This document shows positions 1-8,282 of a DNA stretch of 64,000 bases, piece after piece. The stretch spans positions 124,001 through 188,000 of the forward strand of contig NZ_JBFEFH010000006.1 in the NCBI RefSeq assembly GCF_040717455.1, given 5' to 3'. Origin of the DNA: Tautonia sp040717455. Its GTDB lineage: Bacteria; Planctomycetota; Planctomycetia; Isosphaerales; Isosphaeraceae. The translations under genes were made by a program, and so were the position numbers. The notes under the pieces were generated by a model, which was not told the origin of the DNA, did not search any database, and was given only the letters and a program-made list of their open reading frames with translations. Position 1 is the first letter of the stretch. Each line of letters begins with the position of its first letter.

Positions 1-1037
1 CGGAGCAGTTCTTCCTGCCGAGCCGAGAGGCGACGAGGGGTCTCGATCAGGACCTCGACAAGTTCATCGCCGCGACCACTCCCGGACAGGTCGGGCATCC
101 CTCGCCCGCGGAGCTTGAGGATATCGCCACTCTGAGAGCCGCGGGGGACGGTCAATGGGGTGGGACCATCCAGCGTCGGCACCTCGACTTCAGCGCCGAG
201 AGCCGCCTGGGGGAAGCTGATGGGGACCTGACAGATCAGGTCGTTCCCCTTGCGGATGAAGAACGCATGGGGTCGGACCTGGACCTGGACGCGGAGATTG
301 CCTCGGGGAGCACCCGGGTCGCCCGGTTCTCCCTGGTTTCGGAGTTGGAGGATGGTCCCGGTATCCACCCCGGCCGGGATACGGACCTGAACCGAGACGA
401 GCTTCACTTCCCGACCGGACCCCCGACATCCGGAGCAGGGGTCGACCACCCGGACACCCTCTCCTCCGCAGGCGGGGCAGGTCTGGGCCATCTGGAAGAA
501 GCCGCGGGCCGTGACGATCTGACCCCGTCCCCCGCAATAATCGCACGTCGAGGCGACCGTGCCGGGCTTCGCGCCGGTCCCGTTGCACGTGGTGCAATAT
601 TCCTGTCGGTCGAGTTCGATGGAACGCGTGGCGCCTCGGGCCGCTTCTTCCAGCTCGATCTCGAGCCGAACGAGGAGGTCGGAGCCAGGCCTCGGTCCCC
701 TGCGTCGCGGACCGAAGAAATCCCCGAACAGGCCGGAACCGCCGAAGATGTCGCCGAACGCCGAGAAGATTTCTTCCGCGGACCGGAAGTCGTGGACACC
801 CGCCCCCTCGAGGCCCGCATGCCCATAGCGGTCGTAGCGCGCCCGCTTGTTCGGGTCGGAGAGGACCTCGTACGCCTCGGCCGCTTCGCGGAATTTCCGC
901 TCGGCTTCCTCGTCGCCAGGGTTGCGGTCGGGGTGAAACCGCTTGGCCTGCTGCCGATAAGCTCCCTTGATTTCGTCGGGCGCCGCACCGCGCTGAAGCC
1001 CGAGGATCTCGTAATAATCACGCTTGGTCGTCGCCAT
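1..1037 (-). CDS. dnaJ: Chaperone DnaJ-like (Hsp40), 3' end cut by window edge
   Basis: Co-chaperone that stimulates DnaK ATPase and delivers unfolded clients in the cytoplasm. Translation from the ATG at 1037 starts MATTKRDYYEILG and gives a complete N-terminal J domain with the HPD tripeptide (RFHPDRNPG), a short G/F-rich stretch (FGDIFGGSGLFGDFFG), then four zinc motifs in order: CTTCNGTG, CDYCGGRG, CPACGGEG and CSGCRGSG. The C-terminal client-binding beta domains follow and the frame stays open to base 1, about 345 residues, so only the very C-terminus is missing. An in-frame ATG two codons upstream (1043) is an alternative start. Full zinc motifs make this a type I DnaJ rather than CbpA. 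It lies on the same strand downstream of the groEL/groES genes but 559 bases away, so it probably has its own promoter. No dnaK or grpE is visible in the window. Confidence 0.93.
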   Translation of the reverse strand, partial: MATTKRDYYEILGLQRGAAPDEIKGAYRQQAKRFHPDRNPGDEEAERKFREAAEAYEVLSDPNKRARYDRYGHAGLEGAGVHDFRSAEEIFSAFGDIFGGSGLFGDFFGPRRRGPRPGSDLLVRLEIELEEAARGATRSIELDRQEYCTTCNGTGAKPGTVASTCDYCGGRGQIVTARGFFQMAQTCPACGGEGVRVVDPCSGCRGSGREVKLVSVQVRIPAGVDTGTILQLRNQGEPGDPGAPRGNLRVQVQVRPHAFFIRKGNDLICQVPISFPQAALGAEVEVPTLDGPTPLTVPRGSQSGDILKLRGRGMPDLSGSGRGDELVEVLIETPRRLSARQEELL

Positions 1038-1492
1038 CGGCATCGTGTCTCGATCGGTGGCACTGGCGGCGGAGGCTGTCACCAGCTCTACGGAGGAGTT
1101 GGAACATCTTACCATCCAAGGCACGAGACCGAACACCGCAAGACGGTTGGCCCACGATCTCGATCTGATTCGGATGCGGAAAGACGATCTGAAAGAGAAG
1201 TGAGCGATTTCGTTCCGGATTCGACCATGTCTCGCTGTCTCGCAGCCGAAGGTTTTCGATGTTCCGCGAGGATCGGAGGCAAAGAATCGCTCAGTTTATG
1301 GCATGAAAAGAGGCTGAATCCATGGAGAGGCGGTCAACGAGTCGATCTCGAATTGCTGTGCGTTGTGCATACCCAGGCTTTGGTGAGCATGCGCCTTGCG
1401 ACCGGATGGTCATGGCAAGGGAAGACACGCACACCCACAGAATCTCATTTGGTGACGGCGCATCTTATCCTGATCCGGCACCCGAGAGAGGA
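1038..1492. other. Gene-free stretch between dnaJ and groEL-B
   Basis: No frame here looks like a protein: short open frames lack family motifs and have poor codon character for this genome. The part nearest 1037 should hold the dnaJ promoter and leader. I could not pick a convincing -35/-10 pair, and no CIRCE-type (TTAGCACTC-N9-GAGTGCTAA) operator is visible. A perfect hairpin follows at 1493-1533. Confidence 0.5.
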
Positions 1493-1533
1493 CCCGGTCG
1501 CCACGAGCAATTGCCTTGCTCGTGGCGACCGGG
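1493..1533 (-). terminator. Perfect 18-bp hairpin downstream of groEL-B
   Basis: Bases 1493-1510 and 1516-1533 are exact reverse complements (18 pairs) around a 5-base loop (TTGCC). The hairpin begins 64 bases past the groEL-B stop codon in the direction of that gene. On the minus strand it is followed by TCCTCTCTC rather than a clean T run, so it is either a weak-tract intrinsic terminator or a 3'-end stabilising structure for the groEL-B transcript. Confidence 0.65.
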
Positions 1534-1596
1534 AGGAACCTGAAGGACTGTCCCCATCGCCGAGACACGATGGGGCGGGAGCGATTCAGATGAGGC

Positions 1597-3225
1597 TCAA
1601 CGAATCGAACCTTCGATCCGCTTCGCCCCCTTCTCCTCGTCTTCGTCCTTGAGGTTGGTGATCATGGCCTCGGTCGTGAGCATCAGTCCCGAGATCGACG
1701 CGGCGTTCTGGAGCGCCGTCCGAGTGACCTTGGTCGGGTCGATGATCCCCGCCTCGAACATGTCGACGAAATCGCCGGTATTGGCGTTGAAGCCGATGCT
1801 GCCACCCTGCTCCAGGATCTCCTGGGCGACGACGGCACCGTCATGCCCGGCGTTCTGGGCGATCATCCGGGCGGGTTCTTCGAGCGCCCGCAAGACGATC
1901 GCGGCACCGACCTTCTCGTCACCCTCGAGCGAGTCGTGCAGGGACTTGACCGCCGGGACCGTGCGGAGGAGGGCGGAGCCGCCCCCCGGGACGATGCCTT
2001 CCTCGGCCGCGGCTCGGGTGGCGTGCAGGGCGTCTTCCACGCGAGCCTTCAATTCCTTCATCGCGGCCTCGGTCGGGGCCCCGACGCTGATGACGGCCAC
2101 GCCTCCGGTGATCTTCGCCAGGCGTTCCTGGAACTTCTCGCGATCGTACTCGGAGTCGGTCTCGGAGATCTGCTTGCGCAGTTGGTCGATCCGCTTCTGG
2201 ATGTCTTCCTTCTTGCCGGCCCCCTGGATGATCGTGGTGCTGTCCTTGCTCACCTTGATCTGCTTGGCCGAGCCGAGCTGCTGAAGGGTGAGGTTCTCCA
2301 GCTTGAGGCCGAGATCCTCGCTGACGACGGTCCCGCCCGTCAGGATGGCCATGTCCTGGAGCATCGCCTTGCGGCGATCGCCGAAGCCCGGAGCCTTGAC
2401 CGCGCAAATGTTGAGGATGCCGCGGAGGCGATTCACCACGAGGGTCGCGAGGGCCTCACCCTCGACGTCCTCGGAGATGATCAGCAGCGGCTGGCCGGAC
2501 TGCGCCACCCGCTCGAGCAGGGGGATCAGCTCCCGGAGACTGCTGATCTTCTTCTCATGCAAGAGGATCAGGGCGTCATCGAGGACCGCCTCCATCGTCG
2601 TCGGGCTGGTGACGAAGTAGGGGCTGAGATAGCCCTTGTCGAACTGGAGGCCCTCGACGAATTCGAGGGTCGTCGACGAGGTCTTGCCCTCTTCGACGGT
2701 GATGACGCCGTCGTTGCCGACCTTGCTGACGGCTTCCGCCAGCATCGAGCCGATCGACGGGTCATTGTTGGCCGAGATGGTGCCGACCTGGGCGATCTCT
2801 TCCGGCTTGGTCACTTCCCGGCTGACGTTGTCGATCAGCTCGCCGACGGCCGCGTCGACGGCCTTCTCGATTCCACGGCGGACGGCGGTGGGGTTGGCCC
2901 CGGTGGTCACCGTCCGGAGCCCCTCGCGGAAGATGGCCCGGGCGAGGATGGTCGCGGTCGTGGTGCCGTCGCCGGCGATGTCGGAGGTCTTCGAGGCGAC
3001 GACATTGACGAGCTTGGCCCCCATGTTCTCGAAGGGGTCGGGAAGCTCAATCTCCTTGGCGACGGTCACGCCGTCCTTGGTCACGGCAGGCCCGCCGAAG
3101 GATTTACTCAGGATCACGTTGCGGCCCGTCGGCCCGAGCGTGGTGCCGACGGCGTGCGCCAGCGTGTCGATGCCCGAGAGCATCTTCCGCCGCGCCGCAT
3201 CAGAGAAGAGCAACTGCTTGGCCAC
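1597..3225 (-). CDS. groL: Chaperonin GroEL, second copy (groEL-B, no GGM tail)
   Basis: Cpn60 chaperonin, ATP-driven folding chamber of the cytoplasm, partner of GroES. The 542-residue protein covers the whole family: N-terminal equatorial domain beginning MAKQLLFSDAARRKMLSG, the ATP-site signature GDGTTTATILA, the apical domain (EGLQFDKGYLSPYF), the VKAPGFGDRRKAML block, and the C-terminal equatorial signature AAAEEGIVPGGGSALL. The C-terminus ends EDEEKGAKRIEGSIR: the flexible Gly-Gly-Met tail found in groEL-A is absent. In many bacteria with several copies, tail-less or altered-tail GroELs are specialised paralogs; whether this holds here is inference. It lies 173 bases downstream of groES on the same strand. 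A strong hairpin follows the gene. Confidence 0.97.
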   Translation of the reverse strand: MAKQLLFSDAARRKMLSGIDTLAHAVGTTLGPTGRNVILSKSFGGPAVTKDGVTVAKEIELPDPFENMGAKLVNVVASKTSDIAGDGTTTATILARAIFREGLRTVTTGANPTAVRRGIEKAVDAAVGELIDNVSREVTKPEEIAQVGTISANNDPSIGSMLAEAVSKVGNDGVITVEEGKTSSTTLEFVEGLQFDKGYLSPYFVTSPTTMEAVLDDALILLHEKKISSLRELIPLLERVAQSGQPLLIISEDVEGEALATLVVNRLRGILNICAVKAPGFGDRRKAMLQDMAILTGGTVVSEDLGLKLENLTLQQLGSAKQIKVSKDSTTIIQGAGKKEDIQKRIDQLRKQISETDSEYDREKFQERLAKITGGVAVISVGAPTEAAMKELKARVEDALHATRAAAEEGIVPGGGSALLRTVPAVKSLHDSLEGDEKVGAAIVLRALEEPARMIAQNAGHDGAVVAQEILEQGGSIGFNANTGDFVDMFEAGIIDPTKVTRTALQNAASISGLMLTTEAMITNLKDEDEEKGAKRIEGSIR

Positions 3226-3398
3226 GTGCGAGAGCTCCTAATCAGGTTCGGTCGTTCGAGTGTCTTGCGTCCGAGATCATTGCGTCGGGGTGCGGTCCGC
3301 AGAACCGTCGGGGGCACTCGCGGGGCAGGGCAGGGCCTCCCCCGCGGCGAACACGCACGACCCCGATTGATTTCCGAGGGTCGGTGAGGCGGGACCGA

Positions 3399-3695
3399 TC
3401 AGCCGACGATCTTCGCGAGCACGTCCGACTCGCGGAGGATCTTGATCTCTTCGCCATCAACCTTGATTTCGGTCCCGGCGTACTTCCCGAAGAGGACCTC
3501 GTCCCCCTCCTTCAGGCCGATCTCGGCGCGATTGCCATTGTCCAGGAGCTTGCCGGGGCCAACCGCCACGACCCGACCCCGCTGCGGCTTCTCCCGAGCG
3601 GTATCGGGCAGGACGATGCCGCCAGAGGTCTTCTCCTCGGCCTCGATCTCTTTGATCACAATCCGGTCGTCGAGCGGGCGAATGGACGTCGCCAT
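3399..3695 (-). CDS. groS: Co-chaperonin GroES
   Basis: Cpn10 lid of the GroEL chamber. The 98-residue protein is full length for the family, with the N-terminal core IRPLDDRIVIKEIEAEEKT, the mobile loop region KTSGGIVLPDTAREKPQRG that contacts GroEL, and the typical GDEVLFGKYAGTEIKVDGEE ending. It sits between the two groEL genes (141 bases after groEL-A, 173 before groEL-B), all on one strand, so it could be co-transcribed with either and probably serves both. The gene order groEL-groES-groEL differs from the usual groES-groEL pair. Confidence 0.97.
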   Translation of the reverse strand: MATSIRPLDDRIVIKEIEAEEKTSGGIVLPDTAREKPQRGRVVAVGPGKLLDNGNRAEIGLKEGDEVLFGKYAGTEIKVDGEEIKILRESDVLAKIVG

Positions 3696-3782
3696 GATGG
3701 AATTCCTGTTCGTGGTTCGAGTCTGCTAGGGGGAAGAATCCCGTTGTCGAATGTTCGTCAATTGATGGGGAATCGAGCGGCC

Positions 3783-3821
3783 GATGACCGAGGTCGTCGT
3801 TGACTTCGGCCATCGGTCATC
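3783..3821 (-). terminator. Hairpin between groEL-A and groES
   Basis: GATGACCGA at 3783-3791 pairs perfectly with TCGGTCATC at 3813-3821 around a 21-base loop. It begins 15 bases after the groEL-A stop codon. No T run follows, so it may be a processing or attenuation structure that sets the groEL-A to groES ratio rather than a full stop. This reading is inference from position only. Confidence 0.35.
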
Positions 3822-3836
3822 AGAGGAGGGCTGGGC

Positions 3837-5525
3837 TCACATCATCCCCATTCCGCCCATGCCACCCATTCCGCCCATGCCACCCATTCCGCCCATGCCA
3901 CCCATTCCGTGGTCATCGTGATGGGGGTCGCCGCCGGCGGGCTTCTTCTCTTTCTTCTCGATGATGATGGCCTCGGTCGTGAGCAGGAGGCCTGCGACCG
4001 AGGCGCCATTTTGAAGCGCCGTGCGAGTCACCTTGGCCGGGTCGACGACTCCGAAGGAGAACAGGTCGCCCCATTCGCCACTCTCGGCGTTGTAGCCGAA
4101 GTTCGGTTCGCTCGAGCGGCGAATCTTATTCACGACCACTGATCCGTCGAGGCCGGCATTCTCGGCGATCGAACGGCAGGGCTGCTCCAACGCCCGGCGG
4201 ACGATCTGGATGCCGAGATCCTCGTCGCCGTCGGTCTTCAGGTCGTCCAGGATCTTGGCGGCCCGGACCAGAGTCGTGCCGCCGCCGGGGACGACCCCCT
4301 CTTCGATGGCCGCGCGGGTGGCATGCAAGGCGTCCTCGACCAGGGCCTTACGCTCCTTCATCTCGGTCTCGGTCGCGGCGCCGACGTTGATCTTGGCAAC
4401 GCCGCCTGCGAGCTTCGCCAGCCGTTCCTGGAGCTTCTCGCGGTCGTATTCCGAGTCGGTGGTGCTGATCTCTCGCTTGATCAGTTCCGTGCGGCCCTTG
4501 ATCGCGTCGGCGGTCCCGCGACCTTCGACGATCGTCGTGTGATCGCCGCTGAGGATCACCTTAGCGGCCCGGCCGAGGTCGGTCAGCTGGATGCTCTCGA
4601 GATTGATCCCGAGATCCTTGAAGATCGCCTTGCCGCCGGTCAGGGTGGCGATGTCCTCGAGCATCGCCTTGCGACGGTCGCCGTAGCCAGGGGCCTTGAC
4701 GGCGGCCACCTGGAGGATGCCCCGGAGCTTATTGACGACGAGGGTCGCCAGGGCCTCGCTCTCGACATCCTCAGCGATCAGAAGCAAGGGCTTGTTCGCC
4801 CGGGCGATTTGCTCGAGCAGGGGCACGAGCACCCGAGGCGTGCTGATCTTCTCCTCGTGGATCAGGATATAGGGGTCCTCGAGGACGACCTCCATCCGGT
4901 CCTGGTCGGTGATGAAGTGGGGGCTGAGATAGCCGCGGTCGAATTGCATGCCTTCGACCACGTCGACCTCGGTCTCGAACCCCTTACCCTCCTCGACGGT
5001 GATCACGCCGTCGGTGCCGACCTTCTCGAAGGCGTCGGCCAGGCGTTCTCCGATGCTGCGATCGTTATTCGCGGCGATCGTGGCGACCTCGGTGATTTGC
5101 TTCTTGTCACCGCCGACGGACTTGGCCCGGGCCTTGACCTCCTCGACCACCCGCTCGACGGCCTGGTCGATCCCCCGCTTCAGGGCCATCGGGTCGGCCC
5201 CGGCCGCCAGCGCCTTGAGGCCTTCCTTGAAGATGGCCTCGGCCAGCACGGTGGCGGTGGTGGTGCCGTCCCCCGCCGCATCGGAAGTCTTGCTGGCGGC
5301 TTCCTTGACGAGCTGCGCGCCCATGTTCTCATAGGCGTCGGTCAGCTCGATTTCCTCGGCGACGGTCACGCCGTCCTTGGTCACCGTCGGGCTTCCCCAG
5401 CCCTTGTCGATGACCGCATTGCGGCCCCGGGGGCCGAGGGTGCTCCGCACGGCCTTGGCCAGCTTGGATACACCGCTCGCCAGCTTCTGGCGTGCTTCTT
5501 CATCATAAGCCAACAGTTTCGCCAC
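3837..5525 (-). CDS. groL: Chaperonin GroEL, canonical copy (groEL-A) with GGM tail
   Basis: Cpn60 chaperonin. The 562-residue protein has all family blocks: MAKLLAYDEEARQKLASGV, ATP signature GDGTTTATVLAEA, apical domain EGMQFDRGYLSPHF, VKAPGYGDRRKAML, AAIEEGVVPGGGTTLV, and a long C-terminal tail of repeated Gly-Gly-Met units after a His/Asp-rich segment (HHDDHGMGG). The tail is the hallmark of housekeeping GroELs and is encoded by an internal tandem repeat at about 3841-3910. It is the first chaperone gene in its transcription direction, with 402 bases of upstream space holding inverted repeats (5694-5761), so it is the likely head of the chaperonin unit. Confidence 0.97.
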   Translation of the reverse strand: MAKLLAYDEEARQKLASGVSKLAKAVRSTLGPRGRNAVIDKGWGSPTVTKDGVTVAEEIELTDAYENMGAQLVKEAASKTSDAAGDGTTTATVLAEAIFKEGLKALAAGADPMALKRGIDQAVERVVEEVKARAKSVGGDKKQITEVATIAANNDRSIGERLADAFEKVGTDGVITVEEGKGFETEVDVVEGMQFDRGYLSPHFITDQDRMEVVLEDPYILIHEEKISTPRVLVPLLEQIARANKPLLLIAEDVESEALATLVVNKLRGILQVAAVKAPGYGDRRKAMLEDIATLTGGKAIFKDLGINLESIQLTDLGRAAKVILSGDHTTIVEGRGTADAIKGRTELIKREISTTDSEYDREKLQERLAKLAGGVAKINVGAATETEMKERKALVEDALHATRAAIEEGVVPGGGTTLVRAAKILDDLKTDGDEDLGIQIVRRALEQPCRSIAENAGLDGSVVVNKIRRSSEPNFGYNAESGEWGDLFSFGVVDPAKVTRTALQNGASVAGLLLTTEAIIIEKKEKKPAGGDPHHDDHGMGGMGGMGGMGGMGGMGGMGMM

Positions 5526-5927
5526 GGTCGTCGTCTCCCTCCAGCGCGGTCGCGCCGACGCGATGTCGCTTGGGCTTCGTCTGTCGTTCGTTGAGGCGAT
5601 CCTGCGAAGCCCACCGGCCCGGACTTTCCTGCCAGAAGGGCTTCGCGTTCGACGCGGCTAGGGGCAAGTCGTGTACCATGACGAGGAATCGTCGCAAGTG
5701 ACAATCTTGGATTGACTTGCGTCCCGTCAAGGACTGCCATAGATCCTGCCAAGCTGGCAGTCGTGCCGGGTGCCATGCCATTTCGACGGAGGAGGAGACT
5801 TGTCCGAGAGCAGGCAAGCCGTTCAGATTGATGGCTCGTGACTCGAGCCCGGGTGCCGACCCCTCGATGCCTGGCAGTTCGTGCCTGCGACTCAGACTCG
5901 TCATCACCGACCATTGAGGCCCGATCG
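5526..5927. promoter_or_regulatory. Divergent control region of groEL-A and the esterase gene
   Basis: This 402-base gap separates groEL-A (minus) from the esterase (plus). Visible structure: an 11-bp inverted repeat with a 2-base bulge at 5694-5720 (GCAAGT..CAATC / GATTGACTTGC); a cluster of TGCCA/TGGCA elements at 5733-5780, including ACTGCCA (5733-5739) paired with TGGCAGT (5755-5761) and the palindrome CTGCCAAGCTGGCAG at 5746-5760. A very similar 15-mer occurs at 45102-45116. A minus-strand TTGACG lies at 5730-5725 but no good -10 box is 17 bases away. No canonical CIRCE element is seen. I infer a repressor or activator site; its owner is unknown. Confidence 0.4.
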
Positions 5928-6830
5928 ATGGGAACATCCGTCCTCTCCGCCACGCTCGTCCTCCTGAGCACCGCAAGCGTGGTCTTCGCCGCGGAACCTT
6001 CCGAACAGTTGCTCTGGCCTGATGGTGCCCCGGGTGCGCTGGGATCCGAGCCGAGCGATCAACCGTCGATCATCGTCTATCGGGCCGACCCCTCGGTCGC
6101 CACGGGAGCGGCGATCGTGATCTGCCCGGGAGGTGGGTACGGTGCGCTTGCCATCGACCATGAGGGGCATCAGGTCGCACAATGGTTGAACTCGGTCGGG
6201 GTGACGGGGGTGATCCTCAAGTATCGTCTCGGCCCTCGCTACCAGCACCCGATCCCCCTGACCGATGCGCAACGCGCGATTCGAACCGTCCGTGCGAACG
6301 CCGAAGACTGGGGAGTCGATCCCGATCGGGTGGGGGTGCTGGGGTTCTCGGCGGGAGGGCACCTTGCATCGACCGTGGGAACCCACTTCGATCTCGGGAA
6401 TCCGGAGGCAGAAGACCCGATCGATCGCCAGAGCAGCCGGCCGGATCTCATGATTCTCGGGTACCCGGTCATCGCACTGGCCACCGATTACGCCCATGGG
6501 GGGTCGCGACGCAACCTGCTCGGCGAGAATCCTCCGACCGACCTGCTCGATTCCCTCTCAAACGAGCGCAGGGTGACCCCGGAGACCCCTCCGACCTTCC
6601 TCGTTCATACGAACGAAGACGAACCGGTACCTGCCGAGAACAGCCTCTTATTCGTGATGGCCCTGCGCAAGGCGGGGGTCCCCGTCGAGTTCCACCTGTT
6701 CGAGGCAGGCCGTCACGGGCTCGGCCTCGGTGGCGGACTGCACGATCGAGGCATCGGCCCCGACCCCGCGTTCGCCGCCTGGCCTGGTCTCTGCGAGACC
6801 TGGCTCAAGCGTCAGGGATTCCTCCGCTGA
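5928..6830 (+). CDS. Secreted alpha/beta-hydrolase, carbohydrate-esterase-like (BD-FAE/axe type)
   Basis: Likely extracytoplasmic esterase acting on acylated sugars or polysaccharides. The ATG at 5928 is chosen because it gives a clean signal peptide (MGTSVLSATLVLLSTASVVFA, cleavage near residue 21-22); a longer frame to 5838 adds only unconvincing residues. The 300-residue product has the oxyanion-hole segment ICPGGGYGALA, the nucleophile elbow GFSAGGH with Ser141, an Asp-containing loop (HTNEDEPVPAENS), and a C-terminal His (AGRHGLGL), in the order expected of the fold. Planctomycetes encode many such enzymes beside sulfatases and glycosidases. The gene is monocistronic, divergent from groEL-A. 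Substrate cannot be read from the sequence; xylan acetyl esterase or feruloyl-esterase-like activity are both possible. Confidence 0.85.
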   Translation: MGTSVLSATLVLLSTASVVFAAEPSEQLLWPDGAPGALGSEPSDQPSIIVYRADPSVATGAAIVICPGGGYGALAIDHEGHQVAQWLNSVGVTGVILKYRLGPRYQHPIPLTDAQRAIRTVRANAEDWGVDPDRVGVLGFSAGGHLASTVGTHFDLGNPEAEDPIDRQSSRPDLMILGYPVIALATDYAHGGSRRNLLGENPPTDLLDSLSNERRVTPETPPTFLVHTNEDEPVPAENSLLFVMALRKAGVPVEFHLFEAGRHGLGLGGGLHDRGIGPDPAFAAWPGLCETWLKRQGFLR

Positions 6831-7667
6831 GAATGGGGTCCAGACCAACGCCCGATACATTCCGCCAGATGTCCTGACGCCTGGAGAAGTGACGCCTCCG
6901 TGAAAGGGCGTGTCCGCCCGGGCGCGGAGGTGCCTGAAGGCCTCGTGTTGGGGGGCCTGGTCGTATGCGATTCGAAGTCCGGTGCCACCAGACTGCCCCA
7001 GGACGAATAACCGCTCAGGGTCGACATCATTGCCCAGGAGCAGCGGGAAGACGATGTGATCCTTCGGACTCCCCTCGGCCTCCAAGTTCGACACCATGCT
7101 TCAGGAGTGACGCGTATTGCGCCCCAACCGTTGATGAGCATTACGACGACGAGGGTGGACGCCGGATGAAATCAAGCTCTTGGCGAGAGGGAACCAGGAC
7201 AGAGCGTGTCGATTGCACCGAACGACCAGCCGAATTGATTTCCTGACGGCTCAGTTCGCCCTGCGCATGGACCAGGATTACGCGGTGTTACGTCCAGAGC
7301 CCCACCCAGCCGATGAGCAAGGTCGGTTCCAGCCGCCGACGACTCTGGCACTGGCTCGCGCACGATTCTGCAAGCTCCCGATGGCCAGATCGGCAGGAGA
7401 ACCGGAGCCGGTTGAAAGTCTCACCGGCCAGGATGCCCGGGCCCAGGGCCCGCAGGCCATGCGGAAGAGTCCCGCCCTCGAACCGGACAGCCCCGCCATC
7501 ACGAATTGCACCGTACAGCCGACTTGAGGCCCTGGAACCACACACTCCGGGCGCTCTGCATCACTTGAATGCTTTGATAAGGGAGCCGGTCGGACTCGAT
7601 CAATTAGCCTGATTTGGCGGGGAGTTGCGGCCAGCGACATCGATCGAAAGGCAGATCCTCATCGAGA
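6831..7667. other. 837-base region without a convincing gene
   Basis: It lies between convergent genes (esterase, Nudix hydrolase). Several open frames of 80-150 codons exist on both strands but none shows a clear domain, none has a good ribosome binding site, and they overlap one another. The minus-strand frame near 7288-7545 contains a short stretch (DGGAVRFEGG, then RALGPGILAGE) faintly reminiscent of the C-terminus of planctomycete DUF1559 pilin-like proteins, which could mean a decayed gene. No hairpin terminator of note and no tRNA is seen. Confidence 0.4.
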
Positions 7668-8282
7668 TCAAAAAAGATTCGACCGAAGGTGTTCAAGCTC
7701 CGGCACCTCTCCCCCATCGATGAGCCGAGCGGCCATCAGAGTCGCTGCGATGTGGGAGACCTGCATTCGGACTTCCATCCGACAGACCTTCCCGAACCAA
7801 GGGGCGAAGTCCTCGGTCGAGACGGCGATTTCCTCCGTCGGATCGAGCGCCTGCGTTGCGATCCGATCGACCCCGATCGCCAGGAACCCGACGACTTCGT
7901 TGTTCTGATTCGCCGGGTTGGCGGGGTGCCTGCCGAGGAGCAGGAACCGCCCGCCTCCGAAGCCGGTTTCCTCGAGCAGTTCGCGGCGGGCTGCGGCCTC
8001 GACGTCGGGATCCTCGGGATCGACCGTGCCGCTCGGGAGGCCCGTCAGGATCTCTCCCAGGCCATGGCGGTATTCGGTGACGAGTACGACCTGGCACGCA
8101 GGCGTCAATGCGACGACGTTCAGCCAGGTCGGCAACTCGATCACGTGATAAGGGGAGATCCGTTGGCCCGAGGCCATCCGGCAATCGTCGCTCCGCAGCC
8201 GGATCCAGCGGTCTCGGTACGAATAGACCGACCGCTCGACCGTCCAGGGTTCGATCGGCTGTCGCGAGTCCTCGCCGATCAT
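7668..8282 (-). CDS. Nudix hydrolase (ADP-ribose/nucleoside-diphosphate-sugar pyrophosphatase type)
   Basis: Hydrolyses a nucleoside diphosphate linked to another moiety, probably ADP-ribose or NDP-sugar. The 204-residue protein has an N-terminal beta domain (VYSYRDRWIRLRSDDC) as in NudF-type enzymes, the central TEYRHG segment, and a Nudix box GTVDPEDPDVEAAARRELLEE ending ETGF. The box has one extra residue between the Gly and the REL core compared with the strict consensus, a common variant, and the metal-binding RE..EE residues are present. Its ATG overlaps the aspS stop codon by four bases (ATGA), so it is translationally coupled to aspS and probably co-transcribed. Substrate is not determined by the sequence. 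Confidence 0.9.
   Translation of the reverse strand: MIGEDSRQPIEPWTVERSVYSYRDRWIRLRSDDCRMASGQRISPYHVIELPTWLNVVALTPACQVVLVTEYRHGLGEILTGLPSGTVDPEDPDVEAAARRELLEETGFGGGRFLLLGRHPANPANQNNEVVGFLAIGVDRIATQALDPTEEIAVSTEDFAPWFGKVCRMEVRMQVSHIAATLMAARLIDGGEVPELEHLRSNLF

Noticed and set aside
1843..3387. Long plus-strand open frame opposite groEL-B
   Set aside because: It is the antisense shadow of a well-defined GroEL gene; the codon bias of high-GC DNA keeps the opposite strand open. No motif of its own.
3841..3910. Tandem repeat that could be mistaken for a CRISPR-like or regulatory array
   Set aside because: It encodes the Gly-Gly-Met tail of groEL-A; the repeats are contiguous without spacers.
5526..5927. 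CIRCE (HrcA) operator upstream of groEL-A
   Set aside because: No TTAGCACTC-N9-GAGTGCTAA or close variant was found; only other inverted repeats.
6648..7097. 149-codon minus-strand frame overlapping the esterase 3' end
   Set aside because: It overlaps the real esterase gene, has no domain and no ribosome binding site.
7288..7545. Possible DUF1559 remnant on the minus strand
   Set aside because: Only about 25 residues look similar, and no start, signal or pilin helix is visible. Too weak to list as a pseudogene.
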